Origin: Pectinophora gossypiella
Lineage: Eukaryota; Arthropoda; Insecta; Lepidoptera; Gelechiidae
DNA length: 64,000 nucleotides
Direction: 5' to 3'
NCBI RefSeq assembly: GCF_024362695.1
Contig: NC_065406.1
Span: 17,460,545 to 17,524,544, forward strand
Below the pieces are notes generated by a model. That model saw nothing but the letters and a program-made list of their open reading frames with translations. It made no database searches and was not told the DNA's origin. Positions 49,763-60,964 of the stretch are shown in pieces (position 1 is the first letter of the stretch; each line of letters begins with the position of its first letter). A program made the translations under genes and the position numbers.

Positions 49763-50274
49763 CCATAACTCCCCCCTCCCCCCTCTCCCCTCTCCCCTTC
49801 TCCCTTCCTCCAAGAAACCAAGCAAGGAAGCCACCGAAACTTATTATCAATTAACTTCTGTCTCCAAAAATAACCTACAATAATAATATACGTACACCTA
49901 TTTTTTCACGTGCTCGAGATATAATTAAATAAGATCCCGCACCCAAATCACTGATGTAGTTAGGCGGGCGGCCAAATTGAGTTTCACTAATTGTGTAACT
50001 CGCCCCGGGCCTAGGGACTAGGTCAGATTTTTCTCATACTATTAGTGTAGCTATGAGAAATGAATATACTTATAACTCTTGGCAGGTTGCGTATGAAATA
50101 CACTCGGTATTTTGATGGTTGTTTACCCATGTCTTGCTTTTTTAAAATAATATATGCTTGTCATAGAGGCAGCCAATCAGCTCGCGACACCAAACACTTC
50201 AGGACCCCGATACCGACTCCGTCGGCGTGGTCGACGATTTCCCTCAATCATTAATTCTTTCAAATATTTTTCCT

Positions 50275-50410
50275 CTCAGACGACGCCCTGAGCCGAGTTT
50301 GGCGCCCAACTGAGCGTTGTCTTAAACGTTGTACCGAGTGAGAGCCTTCAGCGCTCCCCAATTGTCCGGCCACCTGCGGCAAATCTACAATAAGTCACGT
50401 CAAAAAAAAG
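50275..50410 (+). repeat. repeat K copy with poly(A) end
   Basis: CTCTCAGACGACGCCCTGAG, GAGAGCCTTCAGCGCTCCCC and ATCTACAATAAGTCACGTCA plus an A run match 21826-21968. Confidence 0.75.
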
Positions 50411-50414
50411 ACCA

Positions 50415-50580
50415 TACATCCACATCACTTACCTGATGGTAAGTGACGATGTGGTCTAGGGTGGATCACGCTTACATAGCGAATGCCTATTCACTCTAGC
50501 CTTGAAGACTCCCAGATTATAACGAGTTGGAAACACAGACGACGGCAGTTCCAATCTTTCGCTGTTCGCATCAAAAACAA
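50415..50580 (-). mobile_element. LINE-like fragment
   Basis: CATCACTTACCTGATGGTAA and GTGACGATGTGGTCTAGGGT resemble a common insect LINE 3' region, also echoed at 46605-46640. Class uncertain. Confidence 0.45.
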
Positions 50581-50589
50581 GAGGCGAAT

Positions 50590-50755
50590 CGTTGTTTACC
50601 TATCACATTGGTCTAACCCGAGTAAGCACGAAGAAAATCTAAGTCTATGAGTCTTACAGGAAGCTCGGTGAGGTGTGGTACTTAGTTCATCTTATAATGG
50701 ATGTTCCTCTAACTAGTCGAGTAAGAAAAATATCATGAACTTATGATGGGACTTA
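50590..50755 (+). repeat. repeat M copy with internal insertion
   Basis: TTTACCTATCACATTGGTCT is separated from AGGAAGCTCGGTGAGGTGTG by about 45 bp that other M copies lack. Confidence 0.65.
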
Positions 50756-50759
50756 TGGT

Positions 50760-50782
50760 ATGGTATTGTATTGTATTGTAAA
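50760..50782. repeat. (ATTGT)n microsatellite
   Basis: Four ATTGT-type units. Confidence 0.8.
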
Positions 50783-51237
50783 TGTGTATTATTTCGACGA
50801 CGCGACTCTCTCGTAACTTACACATGGAACAAAGTAACAGAAGACAGGTAACAAACAACAGAAACACTAGCTACAGAACAGCAGCTGATAATTCACAACA
50901 ACACTTAACAGCTGTCGAACGAACAATGCAGTTTTCATAATTTGCAAGCGAGTCGATAACAAGCACAAAAGACGCTCCACTATAATTGGAGTCGCATTTA
51001 TTGTTGCACAATACAATGCGTACAATACGATGCAATGCTATGCGATGCGATGAATGCGGCATGCAGAGCGCATTTTTAGCGGTCGACGTTCAATTGAGAA
51101 GGGCTTTTTGTCCGGGGAAAAGATGAGAGGCAAGGAATCGATTCTTTTTTACGGTGCACTATAGTGTTTATATGGCAAAAGGCGGAGCTTCGCGCTGCAT
51201 TTACTTTTGTTGAAAAGATGAAAACAAAAATAATTAC

Positions 51238-51562
51238 ATCTTCTATCGTGTGGATTGTGAGGTGAATTACCAACCCGATGAACCCTGGTCTCAGGGTTAT
51301 CACTGAGCCGCTATGGACCCCTGACATGACTCATGTAACGACTACGTACTTACATCAGTAAGTAATAACCGGGACCAATGGCTTAACGTGCCTTCCGAAG
51401 CACGGATCTTTTTACTTTTTGGATACCAGGTGAACAGCCTGTAATGTCCTAACCAAAGTAGGGATCACAAAGTGATTTTTGTGATTTGTCCCCACTGGAA
51501 TTCGAACCCGGGAGCTCCAGATCGTGAGCACAACGCTCAACCACTGGACCACGGAGGCCGTC
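51238..51562 (-). mobile_element. SINE B, full length with target duplication
   Basis: Intact minus-strand head (TGGTCCAGTGGTTGAGCGTT; B-box GGGTTCGAATTCC), central block near 51385 and complete B tail. TAATTAC at 51231-51237 and 51563-51569 is a 7-bp target duplication. Confidence 0.9.
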
Positions 51563-51837
51563 TAATTACTTAAAAAAACATCACACCTATATCTCGAAGG
51601 GGAAGGCAGAGGTGTGTACAGGTTACTGAAATCCAAACCCCATTGTTTAACTATTGTGTCTGGAAATCTCGGACGCAAGAGGAGATTAACATACTCCTCG
51701 CTAGCTATGTTTATGTTGCTGGCAACACAAGTATAAAATAATAATATTTTTTGCATGGCAATATTGTACGGAATTGAATTTCCGACGCTTCCCGCGAAAG
51801 TGTATTTTAACGATTACCTACAAAAACTTAATTAAAT

Positions 51838-51952
51838 AGTAGTCGTTACATGAGCCCTGTCAGGGGCTTTTGGCGGCTCAATAGTAACCCTAATACCAGA
51901 GTTGATGAGGTTGGTACTCCACCTCACAACCCACACGATAGAAGAAGAAGAC
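51838..51952 (+). mobile_element. SINE B tail fragment
   Basis: AGTAGTCGTTACATGAGCCC, TTTTGGCGGCTCAATAGTAA and CACCTCACAACCCACACGAT match B's tail. Confidence 0.88.
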
Positions 51953-52228
51953 TAGGTTTTCATGCTGTGGTATGATGCTATGAGTAATAGAGACGTAGAT
52001 ACATAAAATGACTGTACGGCAACAGGGAAGGAGTTGGTACCTAATACTTGTAATAGTATTATTGCATATGGTTAAGTTCTCCGTACGCTACTCGTGATGC
52101 TTTAACAACACATTTTACACAACACTAGGTGGGTATATAAATTATACACCCCATCTCAGTATACATATATCAGCGCCACCAACCCAGCACACGTCATGTT
52201 CTAAGAGTGACAGCAGAGCATTAATAAT

Positions 52229-52290
52229 CAGCCCGTCACGTCGCGTCACGTCGCGTCACGTCGCGTCGCGTCGTGTCGCGTCGTGTCGCG
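52229..52290 (+). repeat. CACGTCGCGT minisatellite
   Basis: Six or so 10-bp units of CACGTCGCGT / CGTGTCGCGT, a CpG-dense tract in AT-rich surroundings. The open frame 52283-52570 just downstream has no recognisable features. Confidence 0.9.
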
Positions 52291-52720
52291 CCAGACGACC
52301 GGTGTATCGATCCTGCTTAACAACACGTCACTCCGTCGGACACTTTCGTACACGCATTTTTTTAAACGATTAAATGGAATTTTTTTGAAAGGTCGTATTT
52401 CACGCGTTGTTAACCAAAGGGATGCGGTAAATATGAGCGTATTTAACGGCTGTTTTAGGTTACTGGTTTGTGCAGAGAAACGTAGAGCCTACGCCTTCAT
52501 ACGTACCTACTGTAGCAGAGTTCAAACTCTGCACATACTGGCCTTTCCTTGTTACCGTCAATCATTTTAAATTTCGAAATTCTCATTCCATTTCACAATT
52601 GTTTTTATTCTACACTTACGCATTGCATCCCCGACCTTGATAAGAGCAACATCTATACTGCTTAGCTCTGGCCTTGTCCACTAATTGTAATTGTGATCAT
52701 CATGTGATCAATTCTTCATT

Positions 52721-52851
52721 GTACGGTCACGAGCATTAATATGTATACACTTTGGTACCATGTAACATTAACTTTTTTGTCAAATTGAACTGTAAGTCTC
52801 ACTAAATGTCGAATGTGTTAGTGCGACAGAGTCCTAAAGTCATGACTGTAC
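52721..52851. mobile_element. MITE R, complete
   Basis: The ends GTACGGTCACGAGCATTAAT and AGTCATGACTGTAC form imperfect inverted repeats. The interior is nearly identical to 7069-7216 apart from a small deletion near the right end. Confidence 0.85.
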
Positions 52852-52854
52852 CTA

Positions 52855-53340
52855 TTTTATATAGCATCGTTATAATTTCGTTAATTTCGTGTTTGTGAAG
52901 TGCTAATTAATGCTATTGTAACACATTATCTGTATTGATATACTTATAGGTTATTACTAATTGTTATTACTGAATGAGACGTTCTAATATTACGTACCTA
53001 ACTTTCCCTTGCATGAAATGAGAAACTGAGTTTTGTTTGGAAATGTTTAATATTCCCTAGCTCACACCTTAGCTTAGAAGAACACTAATGTTTTTACAGG
53101 CTAAATCCCGTCTTAACTTCCTATCTAGATTGCAGCGCGATTTAAGCTGGGCTAACTTAGAAACACAAATTATAACTTAGGATCGGCAGGTGATCGAAAG
53201 ACCTAACTTAGATCGAGTTAGTGCTCGATACAAACACTAGATCACTTTGTTTTATGTATAGAAGCGGTGGCGTAGCTTCATAGACAGTACCCGGTGGTTT
53301 AGGTTTATTTATTTATTTTTAGGTTTATTTATAAGCTCAT
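52855..53340. other. unassigned sequence
   Basis: No supported feature. Confidence 0.35.
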
Positions 53341-53344
53341 AACG

Positions 53345-53400
53345 ACCTAACATAAGCTCAACTATATACGGATTGGGATAGTCAGAGGTACATCCATCAC
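53345..53400 (-). repeat. repeat M end fragment
   Basis: ACATAAGCTCAACTATATAC and GGATAGTCAGAGGTACATCC are the 3' end of M in reverse. Confidence 0.65.
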
Positions 53401-53427
53401 AACATATTTATATTTGTATCAGTAACT

Positions 53428-53602
53428 AGTCATCATAGAAGGAAAGCTAGAAGGAAAGAGAGGAAGGGGAAAGACCAAGAAGAGCTTACATGGAACAGAT
53501 TAAAGAAAAGGTTAACGTCGTGTCTTATAGGGAAGTCAAGGAATTGGCCTTTGATGGACTGGAATGGAAAATGCTGCACCGACAAGAGCGTGGCTCTTAA
53601 AT
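53428..53602 (+). pseudogene. LINE F2 C-terminal remnant
   Basis: AAGGAAAGAGAGGAAGGGGA, AGCTTACATGGAACAGATTA and GCACCGACAAGAGCGTGGCT with the stop match F2. A one-base frame shift splits IIEGKLEGKRGRGKTK from the MEQIKEKVNVVSYREVKELA part. Confidence 0.75.
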
Positions 53603-53940
53603 TGATGATGATGATCAGTAACTAAAGTGAAAACAGGATGTTAACTGCTTCCGAATATGAAAACGAATGATAAAGTTACACTCACAGAAATCCATACGCG
53701 TCCGACGCGCTCTAAGGTTTTTTTTATGAATTATATAGCTATTATAACAGCACAGATAATTTTTGCTTTATTAAAAAAGTACAGTATTTACGTTTCTTTA
53801 GATTTTTTTTCAAGTTTTTGCCTGAACGAGGCCCATTATGGCCTTTGACGTTCAGACATGCCACTCAAAAATGTACTGTAGTCGGGTTGGCATCTTTTTT
53901 TACTTCACAAAATCAACACTCTATGTATACTAGTGTGCTC

Positions 53941-54019
53941 AAAGTCACTGGCGTGGTATATAGCACTCCGTTACTTATCAAGTAACAGCACTAGTGCTAT
54001 ATACCACGCCAGTGACTTT
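53941..54019. repeat. perfect hairpin, 27-bp arms
   Basis: AAAGTCACTGGCGTGGTATA with TAGCACT is exactly mirrored at 53993-54019. The 25-nt loop contains a second hairpin, GTTACTT/AAGTAAC. No mismatch in the outer stem. Confidence 0.95.
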
Positions 54020-54496
54020 AATACAACTCGGATGGCAGTGGCTCCTCTACATACAAACTGGAAGTAACTTTTAAACTGCATAAAAGCAGTATATCCCTTA
54101 TATTGGAAATCACGTAAGCGCATTTTTGAACAACCACACTTGGATGTTAATTTTGTTAACAAAACCTCATAATAGACCACTCCTAGTTTCAATCGAGGTA
54201 AAATATTGTGGTATATATTTTTAGCCGGACTGAAATTAATTGAAAGAAATCTAGGTTGAGTTAAAGAAACTCGCATCAGAAAGTGACTTTACAAAAAAGC
54301 GCTTACGTGGTTTTAACTCGAAAATATAAAACTTGTATGTAGATTTAATGGAAACTGTGCGCATGTTAGCCATGCAGGGGCCTTAGCCAATTGAAAGCGA
54401 TTATAACAATCGACAGTGACAGTGATAAAAATGCGTTGAAAAATAGGGTGTCGTGACAATCCTATATCACAAGCAAAAGCAATACCAACACTAACT

Positions 54497-54770
54497 ATCA
54501 TCATCATCATCATCATCATCCCCCTAGCATTATCCAGTTTCTCACAGGGTCCGCTTACCTAACCTGAAGATTTCACAGGTCCGGTTTTTTACAGAAGCGA
54601 CTGTCAGCGAAGGGAAAACCATACAGGTTAGGCCATATACCTCCGTAAATGCATTTCCCGGGACTGTGGGTTTCCTCACGATGTTTCTCTTCACCGCTGA
54701 GCACGTGATAATCATTTATGATCCAAACATGAATTCGAAAACAAATTCAGCTATCATATTATTTATTTAA
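54497..54770 (-). mobile_element. SINE D, head missing
   Basis: A (CAT)n run, CCCCTAGCATTATCCAGTTT, GCGAAGGGAAAACCATACAG, ACCGCTGAGCACGTGATAAT and CAAACATGAATTCGAAAACA match D. The end nearest the head is lost. Confidence 0.85.
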
Positions 54771-54904
54771 TGGAAACTGTGTATGGATACGAAATTATTT
54801 TGGTATTTCGTCCAGTCATGCACGGGTTTGAGGAAAGTTCAGAGGTTTATTTATGGAGGTCGGGAAAATCAAGTATGGCAGTGAAATTCTAAATATATTT
54901 AGGT

Positions 54905-55206
54905 CTTCTTCTATCGTGTGGGTTGTGCGATGTCAGGTCCCTGGTGCCAGGGTTATTATTGAGCCGCCAAAGGCCCTTGACATGGCTCATGTAACGACTA
55001 CTTACTTACATCAATAAATAGTAACCAGGACCAACGGCTTCCGAAGCACGGATCATCTTACTTTTTGGACAATCAGGTGATCAGCCGGTAATGTTCTAAC
55101 TAAACTAGAGATCACAAAGTGATTTTTTTGTGATATATCCCCACCGGAATTTGAACCCGGGACCTCCGAATCGTGAGCCCAACGCTCAACCACTGGACCA
55201 CGGAGG
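54905..55206 (-). mobile_element. SINE B, full length with target duplication
   Basis: The head (TGGTCCAGTGGTTGAGCGTT; B-box GGGTTCAAATTCC), a partly deleted central block (near 55035) and a tail with an internal deletion. TATATTTAGGT at 54894-54904 and 55207-55217 is an 11-bp target duplication. Confidence 0.9.
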
Positions 55207-55277
55207 TATATTTAGGTTGTTACTACGAATGAGTTAGGTTAGGTTAGGTTCCTAGCATTGGAAGTTTTACAACAGCA

Positions 55278-55500
55278 GCAGAATTGTTCTGTTTTTACAG
55301 AGTCCGCTTATTTAACCTAAATGTAATGACAGGTCTGGTCTATTACAGAAGCTATTCCCTGTCTGTTCTTCCGACCCGTGAAGGGAAAACCACCCCATGC
55401 GTAAAGTCTCAACCTCCGAAACGCAATTTTCGGAAATGTAGGTTTCTTCGCGATGTTTTCATTCACCGCGGGTTGAACATAAAATTATTATGTGTTCCAG
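55278..55500 (-). mobile_element. SINE D, diverged
   Basis: TTTTTACAGAGTCCGCTTAT, GGTCTATTACAGAAGCTATT, CCCGTGAAGGGAAAACCACC and CGCGATGTTTTCATTCACCG match D in reverse. Confidence 0.75.
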
Positions 55501-55587
55501 GAATTTGAATGTTTCTGTAATCATACCTATTTTTGTGTTTGAATGACATGAGGTAGACAATAAACTTTGGAAGATTTACCTCAGGTA

Positions 55588-55640
55588 TCATTCACTACTT
55601 GGCCGGACAAATGGAGCGCTAAGGGGTCACTTGGTTCACA
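55588..55640 (-). repeat. repeat K fragment
   Basis: CACTACTTGGCCGGACAAAT and GAGCGCTAAGGGGTCACTTG match K. Confidence 0.55.
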
Positions 55641-55649
55641 ATCAAATGA

Positions 55650-56280
55650 AGTAGGTATCTACAATGTCAATAACTGAAAATTACAAACTTGGTACACTTT
55701 AGCCATCAACGAAATTAGTTGTTAGAATAGGTCTGTAATGCTTGATTACATTCTTGACTTAGCGTTAAAAACAGACTTATTACGACTAACTTGTCTAATA
55801 AATTACCTAGCCTAAAGCGTTTAATTGGCCATTACTCATTTCTCGTCTTAATAAAAAAGACTTTTACAACTAAAGGGTAATTTCTCAGCAAACAGATTAT
55901 CAGCTTTTTCTATCTCAATTTTATATTCAACTCTAAGCTCAGCAACTTTGGGATCAAGAAAGAAAGAAAAAAGTATATTAATTCGGCAAAAAATACATTA
56001 TTTAAACACAAAAAAATATAAAAGTACAAATTTATTTATTACAAAAAAGTCGTCAAATAACGCTAACTTTAATTATTTTATTATTTATGATACTTTTATT
56101 ATTATTTATTTATGATACTTTTATGCTTATTTGTGAATATTATTATTTACACATTTTAAAGTAGTAGTAAGTAATTAACAATTGAATTATAAATAATGCC
56201 GAAACGATTGCAGCTCAGCAAAAGCTAGTTTTAGCTAGATTATGGCGCTGATTTTCAGCTGCAGACGATTTATCATCAAA
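55650..56280. other. unassigned AT-rich sequence
   Basis: Local A/T-rich duplications around 56080-56120 (TTATTATTTATTTATGATAC). No gene or known repeat. Confidence 0.4.
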
Positions 56281-56287
56281 AATAATT

Positions 56288-56329
56288 GAACAAACAAAAC
56301 TGGACTCCTAAGTCCAGTTTTGTTTGTTC
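56288..56329. repeat. perfect hairpin, 19-bp stem and 4-nt loop
   Basis: GAACAAACAAAACTGGACT and AGTCCAGTTTTGTTTGTTC are exact reverse complements. It abuts a SINE D fragment. Confidence 0.95.
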
Positions 56330-56394
56330 CAACTCGCGGAAGGAAAACCATCCCCATAAGGTTAGGTCACATATCTCCGAAACGCATTTCTCTA
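56328..56394 (-). mobile_element. SINE D fragment
   Basis: AACTCGCGGAAGGAAAACCA, ATAAGGTTAGGTCACATATC and TCCGAAACGCATTTCTC match the middle of D. Confidence 0.7.
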
Positions 56395-56399
56395 AGTTA

Positions 56400-56572
56400 A
56401 TATCAAGTGGAATTTTCCGCCGCAAAATTCATTATCTTTTCAGTTTTTTTTAATTATTTTCAATTCTATACTTTTGCAATGGAAAATTCCACTTGTTAGT
56501 AACTCAGAAACATGGTCTGTATCATCCCTCAAAGTTTTCGTTACGATGTCACTACACCCCGTATAACTAATT
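56400..56572. mobile_element. MITE G, left end truncated
   Basis: TATCAAGTGGAATTTTCCGC, ACTTTTGCAATGGAAAATTC and TTACGATGTCACTACACCCC retain the right arm and a short stub of the left arm. Confidence 0.8.
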
Positions 56573-56605
56573 TGACTAATGCCTTGAAAGCATTGCTTAG
56601 AATTG

Positions 56606-56722
56606 ACGTCCGAGACCAACGGCTTAACGTGCCTTCCGAAGCACGGAATCATTCTCCTCCAGGAGATTGAGGGGAGGCCTGTATGCAGCTGTAGTACGAA
56701 TACCTATAGGCTATTTATGTTT
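56606..56722. mobile_element. SINE A with inverted 5' part
   Basis: 56606-56650 is the central block in minus orientation (GGCTTAACGTGCCTTCCGAA). 56655-56722 is the A tail in plus orientation (GAGATTGAGGGGAGGCCTGT, TATAGGCTATTTATG). The layout mirrors that of 31863-32093, with the 5' part inverted relative to the tail. Confidence 0.75.
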
Positions 56723-57021
56723 TGATCTTAAACACTGTCTAACCGGGAATCAAATCCGGCACCTTCAGTAGCTAAGCAATTAAGGTAATTATTAGCTGAA
56801 AATCTAAGGTTAAATGATCTCATTTTGGTTAGGTTTGAGTTCGCTAGCTTATTACAAAATACATGCAGGTAACTTTGAGTGAAAGAGGGAGAGGACATAG
56901 TTATAAACAGAGCGATAAGCTACTTTACGAATTTAAATTATATATGTAATAACTACTTCTCTGATGGGTTCGAAATTAGGATTAGGAAATACATCATTAC
57001 TGCTGTTTATTTTATTTTAAA

Positions 57022-57284
57022 CTAGCGACCCGCCCCGGTTTCGCTCGGGTGCAATGCTGATGAAAAAATGAAATTATTTACGACATCACATTAAAAACCT
57101 CAAAAATAACAATATTTTTCCACTATTTAATGGATGTTCTTATACATAATATAAACCTTCCTCTTGAATCACTCTATCTATTTTAAAAAAACCGCATCAG
57201 AAGCCGTTGCATAGTTTTAAATATTTAAGCGTACATAGGGATATAGGGACAGAAAAAGCGACTCTGTTTTATACTATATAGTGA
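57022..57284 (-). mobile_element. short non-autonomous Helitron
   Basis: On the minus strand it starts TCACTATATAGTATAAAACA and ends CCGGGGCGGGTCGCTAG. TC at the 5' end and CTAG plus T at the 3' end, with GCGAAACCGGGGCGGGTCGC near the end, are Helitron features. The base 5' of TC is T, not the usual A. No coding capacity. Confidence 0.75.
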
Positions 57285-57429
57285 AGCCCCCGATTACATA
57301 CTTGGCTTTTGACGTGGCTTGGCGGAAGCCTAAGTCCAGGGTGGACAATTTACAGCTGATGATGATGTTAATTACATACTTATTTACGTATATCTACCCT
57401 ATCGTATACCCTGTGTATCGTATTTCGTA

Positions 57430-57632
57430 TTCCCAGGACCGACTGTTTAACGTTCCCTTCTAAGCACGGATCATCTTACTTTCAAACAATCGAGTGATCA
57501 ACCTACAAATCTTAAAATGTCCTCAATGTTAGGAATCACAAAGTATTTTCTGATTATAGGTAACCCCCCGGGATTCGAACCCGGGACTTCTGGATCGTGA
57601 CGCCAGCGGTCCACCACTGGACCACGGAGGTT
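57430..57632 (-). mobile_element. SINE B, head and centre only
   Basis: CCTCCGTGGTCCAGTGGTGG and B-box CGGGTTCGAATCCC on the minus strand, with a decayed central block near 57440-57465. The B tail is absent. Confidence 0.75.
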
Positions 57633-57639
57633 AGTCAGG

Positions 57640-58080
57640 TAAATATATTAAAAACGCTAATCTTTCTTCACTCTGTCCTACCCCTAACATTCCTTAGGGA
57701 TAATCGAGGCGTACATAACGATGCGAGTTTGAGCCGTGTTCTCAGCCGTAACCAACATTACATGATCTCTCAAACATTGTATTCCTTCACATAATGTTCC
57801 AGTAAAAAGATTTGTACCGAGTCGCGAAGGCTTACTTACAGTGGTCATGAAAGAAATTACAGAAACAGTCATTAGGTAAATTGAATGGGTATTTGTACGT
57901 GAGTATGATTTGTTTATGTATATCCTTAGGGCAGAGATTTGGTATGGATTTCTTCTGTAAGTAGGTATTTGATACAATGAATAATGCAAAGAAATTATAT
58001 ACCCAGTAGATACCTAAATGTTAAAAACTGTTCTTCTTTCCCAGGTCTCAAAGTCTTCCTCAAAGGTTTAAGTATGGATA
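57640..58080. other. unassigned sequence
   Basis: No supported feature. Confidence 0.35.
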
Positions 58081-58082
58081 CC

Positions 58083-58292
58083 GAGTGTTAGTGACACCGT
58101 GAAAACTTTGAGTGATTATTGAGGGAGAATTTTCCGTCGCAAAAGTATGGAACTGAAAATATTAAAAAAACCACACTAAAATTATCATGAAAATTACCAT
58201 TTTCCGACAGGAAATTCCACTTGACATTAACTCAGAATCATGGTCTGAATCGTACCCCAAAGTTTTCGTTACAGCGTCACGAACACTGTATT
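58083..58292. mobile_element. palindromic MITE G, complete copy
   Basis: It starts GATACCGAGTGTTAGTGACA and ends GTCACGAACACTGTATTTTA. GAATTTTCCGTCGCAAAAGT and TTTCCGACAGGAAATTCCAC mark the middle. The left arm has a local deletion relative to the right. Confidence 0.8.
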
Positions 58293-60125
58293 TTAGTAAG
58301 TACTAAAATAAAATGTATCACAGACGTATGTTACTATTAAGTTGTCTGTATCTTAAGGCAAAAGAAAAAGAGTTGCTCTAAGGGAAAACAGTGCAAAATT
58401 AGATCCCCAAACAAATTCTCCGAAGCTTCTAACGTTATCTAACACCCGTGAAAGTTTATTTTACACATCGCATTAGCGAAGGAAATTAACGATGTTGGTT
58501 AATTAAGATGAATGTACCTACATCGTAACAGCCTCGGAGAGGGAGTGACGAACCAATTGGCAACCCTTAACGGTTCTCCGGTTGAGTCGTAACTTGTGGG
58601 GACTATTACTCACCAAATTGCAAATTGATCAAATTACTAGGTAAGTCCTAACAGAACCATGGATGTGCAAGTCTTGATCCTTGGACTGTTACATAACTAG
58701 AACTATCAGCCTATATCGAGGGCTTCGACCAATAGCCGTACGACGTCCATCTACGTAAATACTAGTATTCGCTGCGTCAATTGGCGGAAGGTCTCGATTC
58801 GCGCCGCGGTGTCGTGCAGTCCTTGCTGATCCTCATTATGACCTAATGCGTCCGTGGTCTAGAGATTCATCAGAAAAAGAAGAAGACTACCAAAACTACC
58901 AAGAATCAAATGTTTCTTTGTGTTTATTTTTACACTAAAAAGATACCGCCTTAATTTAGCCGTTTTTACCGTTCATTGACTACCGACACGGAAAACCCAT
59001 TCGCAAGCAAGTGTGCCAGGCAGCAGGAATTACGCCGCTTTAAAGTGCATTGTAACCTAGGAGAGACTATTTATATAAAATCGCGTACCTTAGAGTACTG
59101 GACGTAATATGCGTCAACGCGAAATTAAATTATCCCATCGTCTTTTGTCTTTTTGTAGACGCAGGTCGCTAACCATACGTAAGTTCTAACAAGATTTTTG
59201 CTAAAATACAAAACATTCTAAAATTACCCATCCCACATACGAAAGACTTCATCAAAGGACGCTCAAAGTTTATCGCTTGAGAGCTGGTGATGCGTCTAAA
59301 CAAAAAAGTAAACGACTGTATGGCTGCTTCATCCACAATATTTAAAGACTAAACGTACCGATATTTTCTGTCCTGTGGTTTCTTCGTATCCATAGTGCAA
59401 CACGGGCCTCTCTTTCGTCTCTTTCAACTACGTTTTCCTCTTTCAAGATAAAATTCACAACACGTTTTTTAAACTAAGCAGTTATCGTAATAGAATGAAC
59501 AAACTAAACGAATAAAAGACATACTTTCTCATTTACTTACAAAAATATATAGGTATCAAAAATGGCACTGTTTCGTGCAAGGGTGGTATGAAATAGCGCA
59601 TTCCCATCACAATCCTCAAAACAAAAACGTTTTTAACGAATTAACTATGAAACGAGCGAGCCGCGCTTCACCTGTCAACCGACGCAATCCATCATGTCGG
59701 TTCCCGCCAAATGTAACGCGCTTTGTCCCGACAAAATGGCGCGAGCTAAATACATGTAGGTCGGGCTGAAATATGCGGTACTTATGAGGTTTAAACAATT
59801 AACATTTTAAAAATGAGAACACAGATTAATTTGGAAAAGTCAGGGCATTTGTTTCCAGTCTAAATTAATCACGTTTATGTTTTGCGAATCTCATTCTTCT
59901 CCCAGTACCTACCTTACCTACCTACAACACTCGTAATCATAAAAGAAACTAACATAACAATAATGATTTAGACAAAAAAATATTACTTAGGTATGATCTC
60001 AGATTATTATCTAAACAAAATGTAAGCTAAGGGTAAGAAACCACCAGCAAACTAGCAAAATAATGTTCAGCCTTAAGAGCCTACTAGTTACTTATTTAGC
60101 TGCTGAGAAGTTAGCCTCAACAGAC
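58293..60125. other. unassigned, low-repeat sequence
   Basis: No repeat of the window's families was seen. A slightly GC-richer patch at 59640-59770 (GAGCGAGCCGCGCTTCACCT, AAAATGGCGCGAGC) has no recognisable product. This block and 33770-35135 look like the least repetitive parts. Confidence 0.4.
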
Positions 60126-60129
60126 TAGA

Positions 60130-60272
60130 TGTTGTTTTTTTATGATGAATGTTGTGTTCACTTGTAATTGGCTTACACATAAGTACTGTTTTACTTTGTT
60201 TAATTATGTCCTAACTAAATGTTAGAATGTGCATAGCTGTAAGTGATCCATTAATAAATAAATAAATAGCAG
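60130..60272 (+). mobile_element. possible LINE 3' end with TAAA tail
   Basis: AT-rich sequence ending AATAAATAAATAAATAG. The form suits a CR1/Jockey-type tail, but no second copy is seen here. Confidence 0.35.
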
Positions 60273-60587
60273 TTCACTGACCACGTTAACCACTGCCCAT
60301 TATACTATTGGGTAATGCCGGATCTACATAAAATTGTTAGCAAGCAACGACAAGTGCCGACTTGTCAAATAAGCACAAATTATGCCTCGGTGTAGTCGAC
60401 GCAAAAGAACAACATAAGCACACGATTTGGGTTAAGTCAGTGACTTTAAGATAATTTTGTATTAGCAAGCTTCGTCATCAAAAGGAATTTTCAGGAAGGT
60501 TCTTTGAAATCTTTGATGGTTTTCTTTGCTTACACTACCGTTGTGGCTTTTTATCTGTCTATCTGCTTTTATCATCACCGTTATCAA

Positions 60588-60960
60588 TTTAAGAGCCACG
60601 CTCTTGTCGTTAAAGCATACTCCATTTTTACCAATCAAATGTCAATTCTTTGATGTTTTTGTAAGACACGACGTTCGCCTTGTTTTTCATTTATTCCATG
60701 TAAGCTTTTCTTGGTCTTCCCCTTCCTTTATTTTCTTGCCTTCTATAATGTTTCTTTGATAAATTCGCCGTGTCCAATCTCAACCTTCTCAATCTTGATG
60801 GCCTGCTTTATCAGTCCTCGATAACTCTCAACACTTTTCTCCTTTTCCTTAGTCTTGTAGCACTTCCTCATTAGTAATCATTTCCTTTTCCTTTCTGTCC
60901 AACTTATTCTTTCCATTCTCCTTCAACACCAACAACATCTGTTTTTATACTTAAGTGTGA
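60588..60960 (-). pseudogene. LINE F2 C-terminal remnant, long but frame-shifted
   Basis: ATTTAAGAGCCACGCTCTTG, AAGACACGACGTTCGCCTTG, TTGGTCTTCCCCTTCCTTTA and TCTTGATGGCCTGCTTTATC are the reverse of F2. It extends further upstream into the ORF than any other F2 copy here (to about 60960) but has several frame shifts. Confidence 0.7.
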
Positions 60961-60964
60961 AACT

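Noticed and set aside
55232..55250. TTAGG run as evidence of a true telomere
   Set aside because: Only three units in the middle of ordinary sequence; short interstitial TTAGG runs can arise by chance or through repair.
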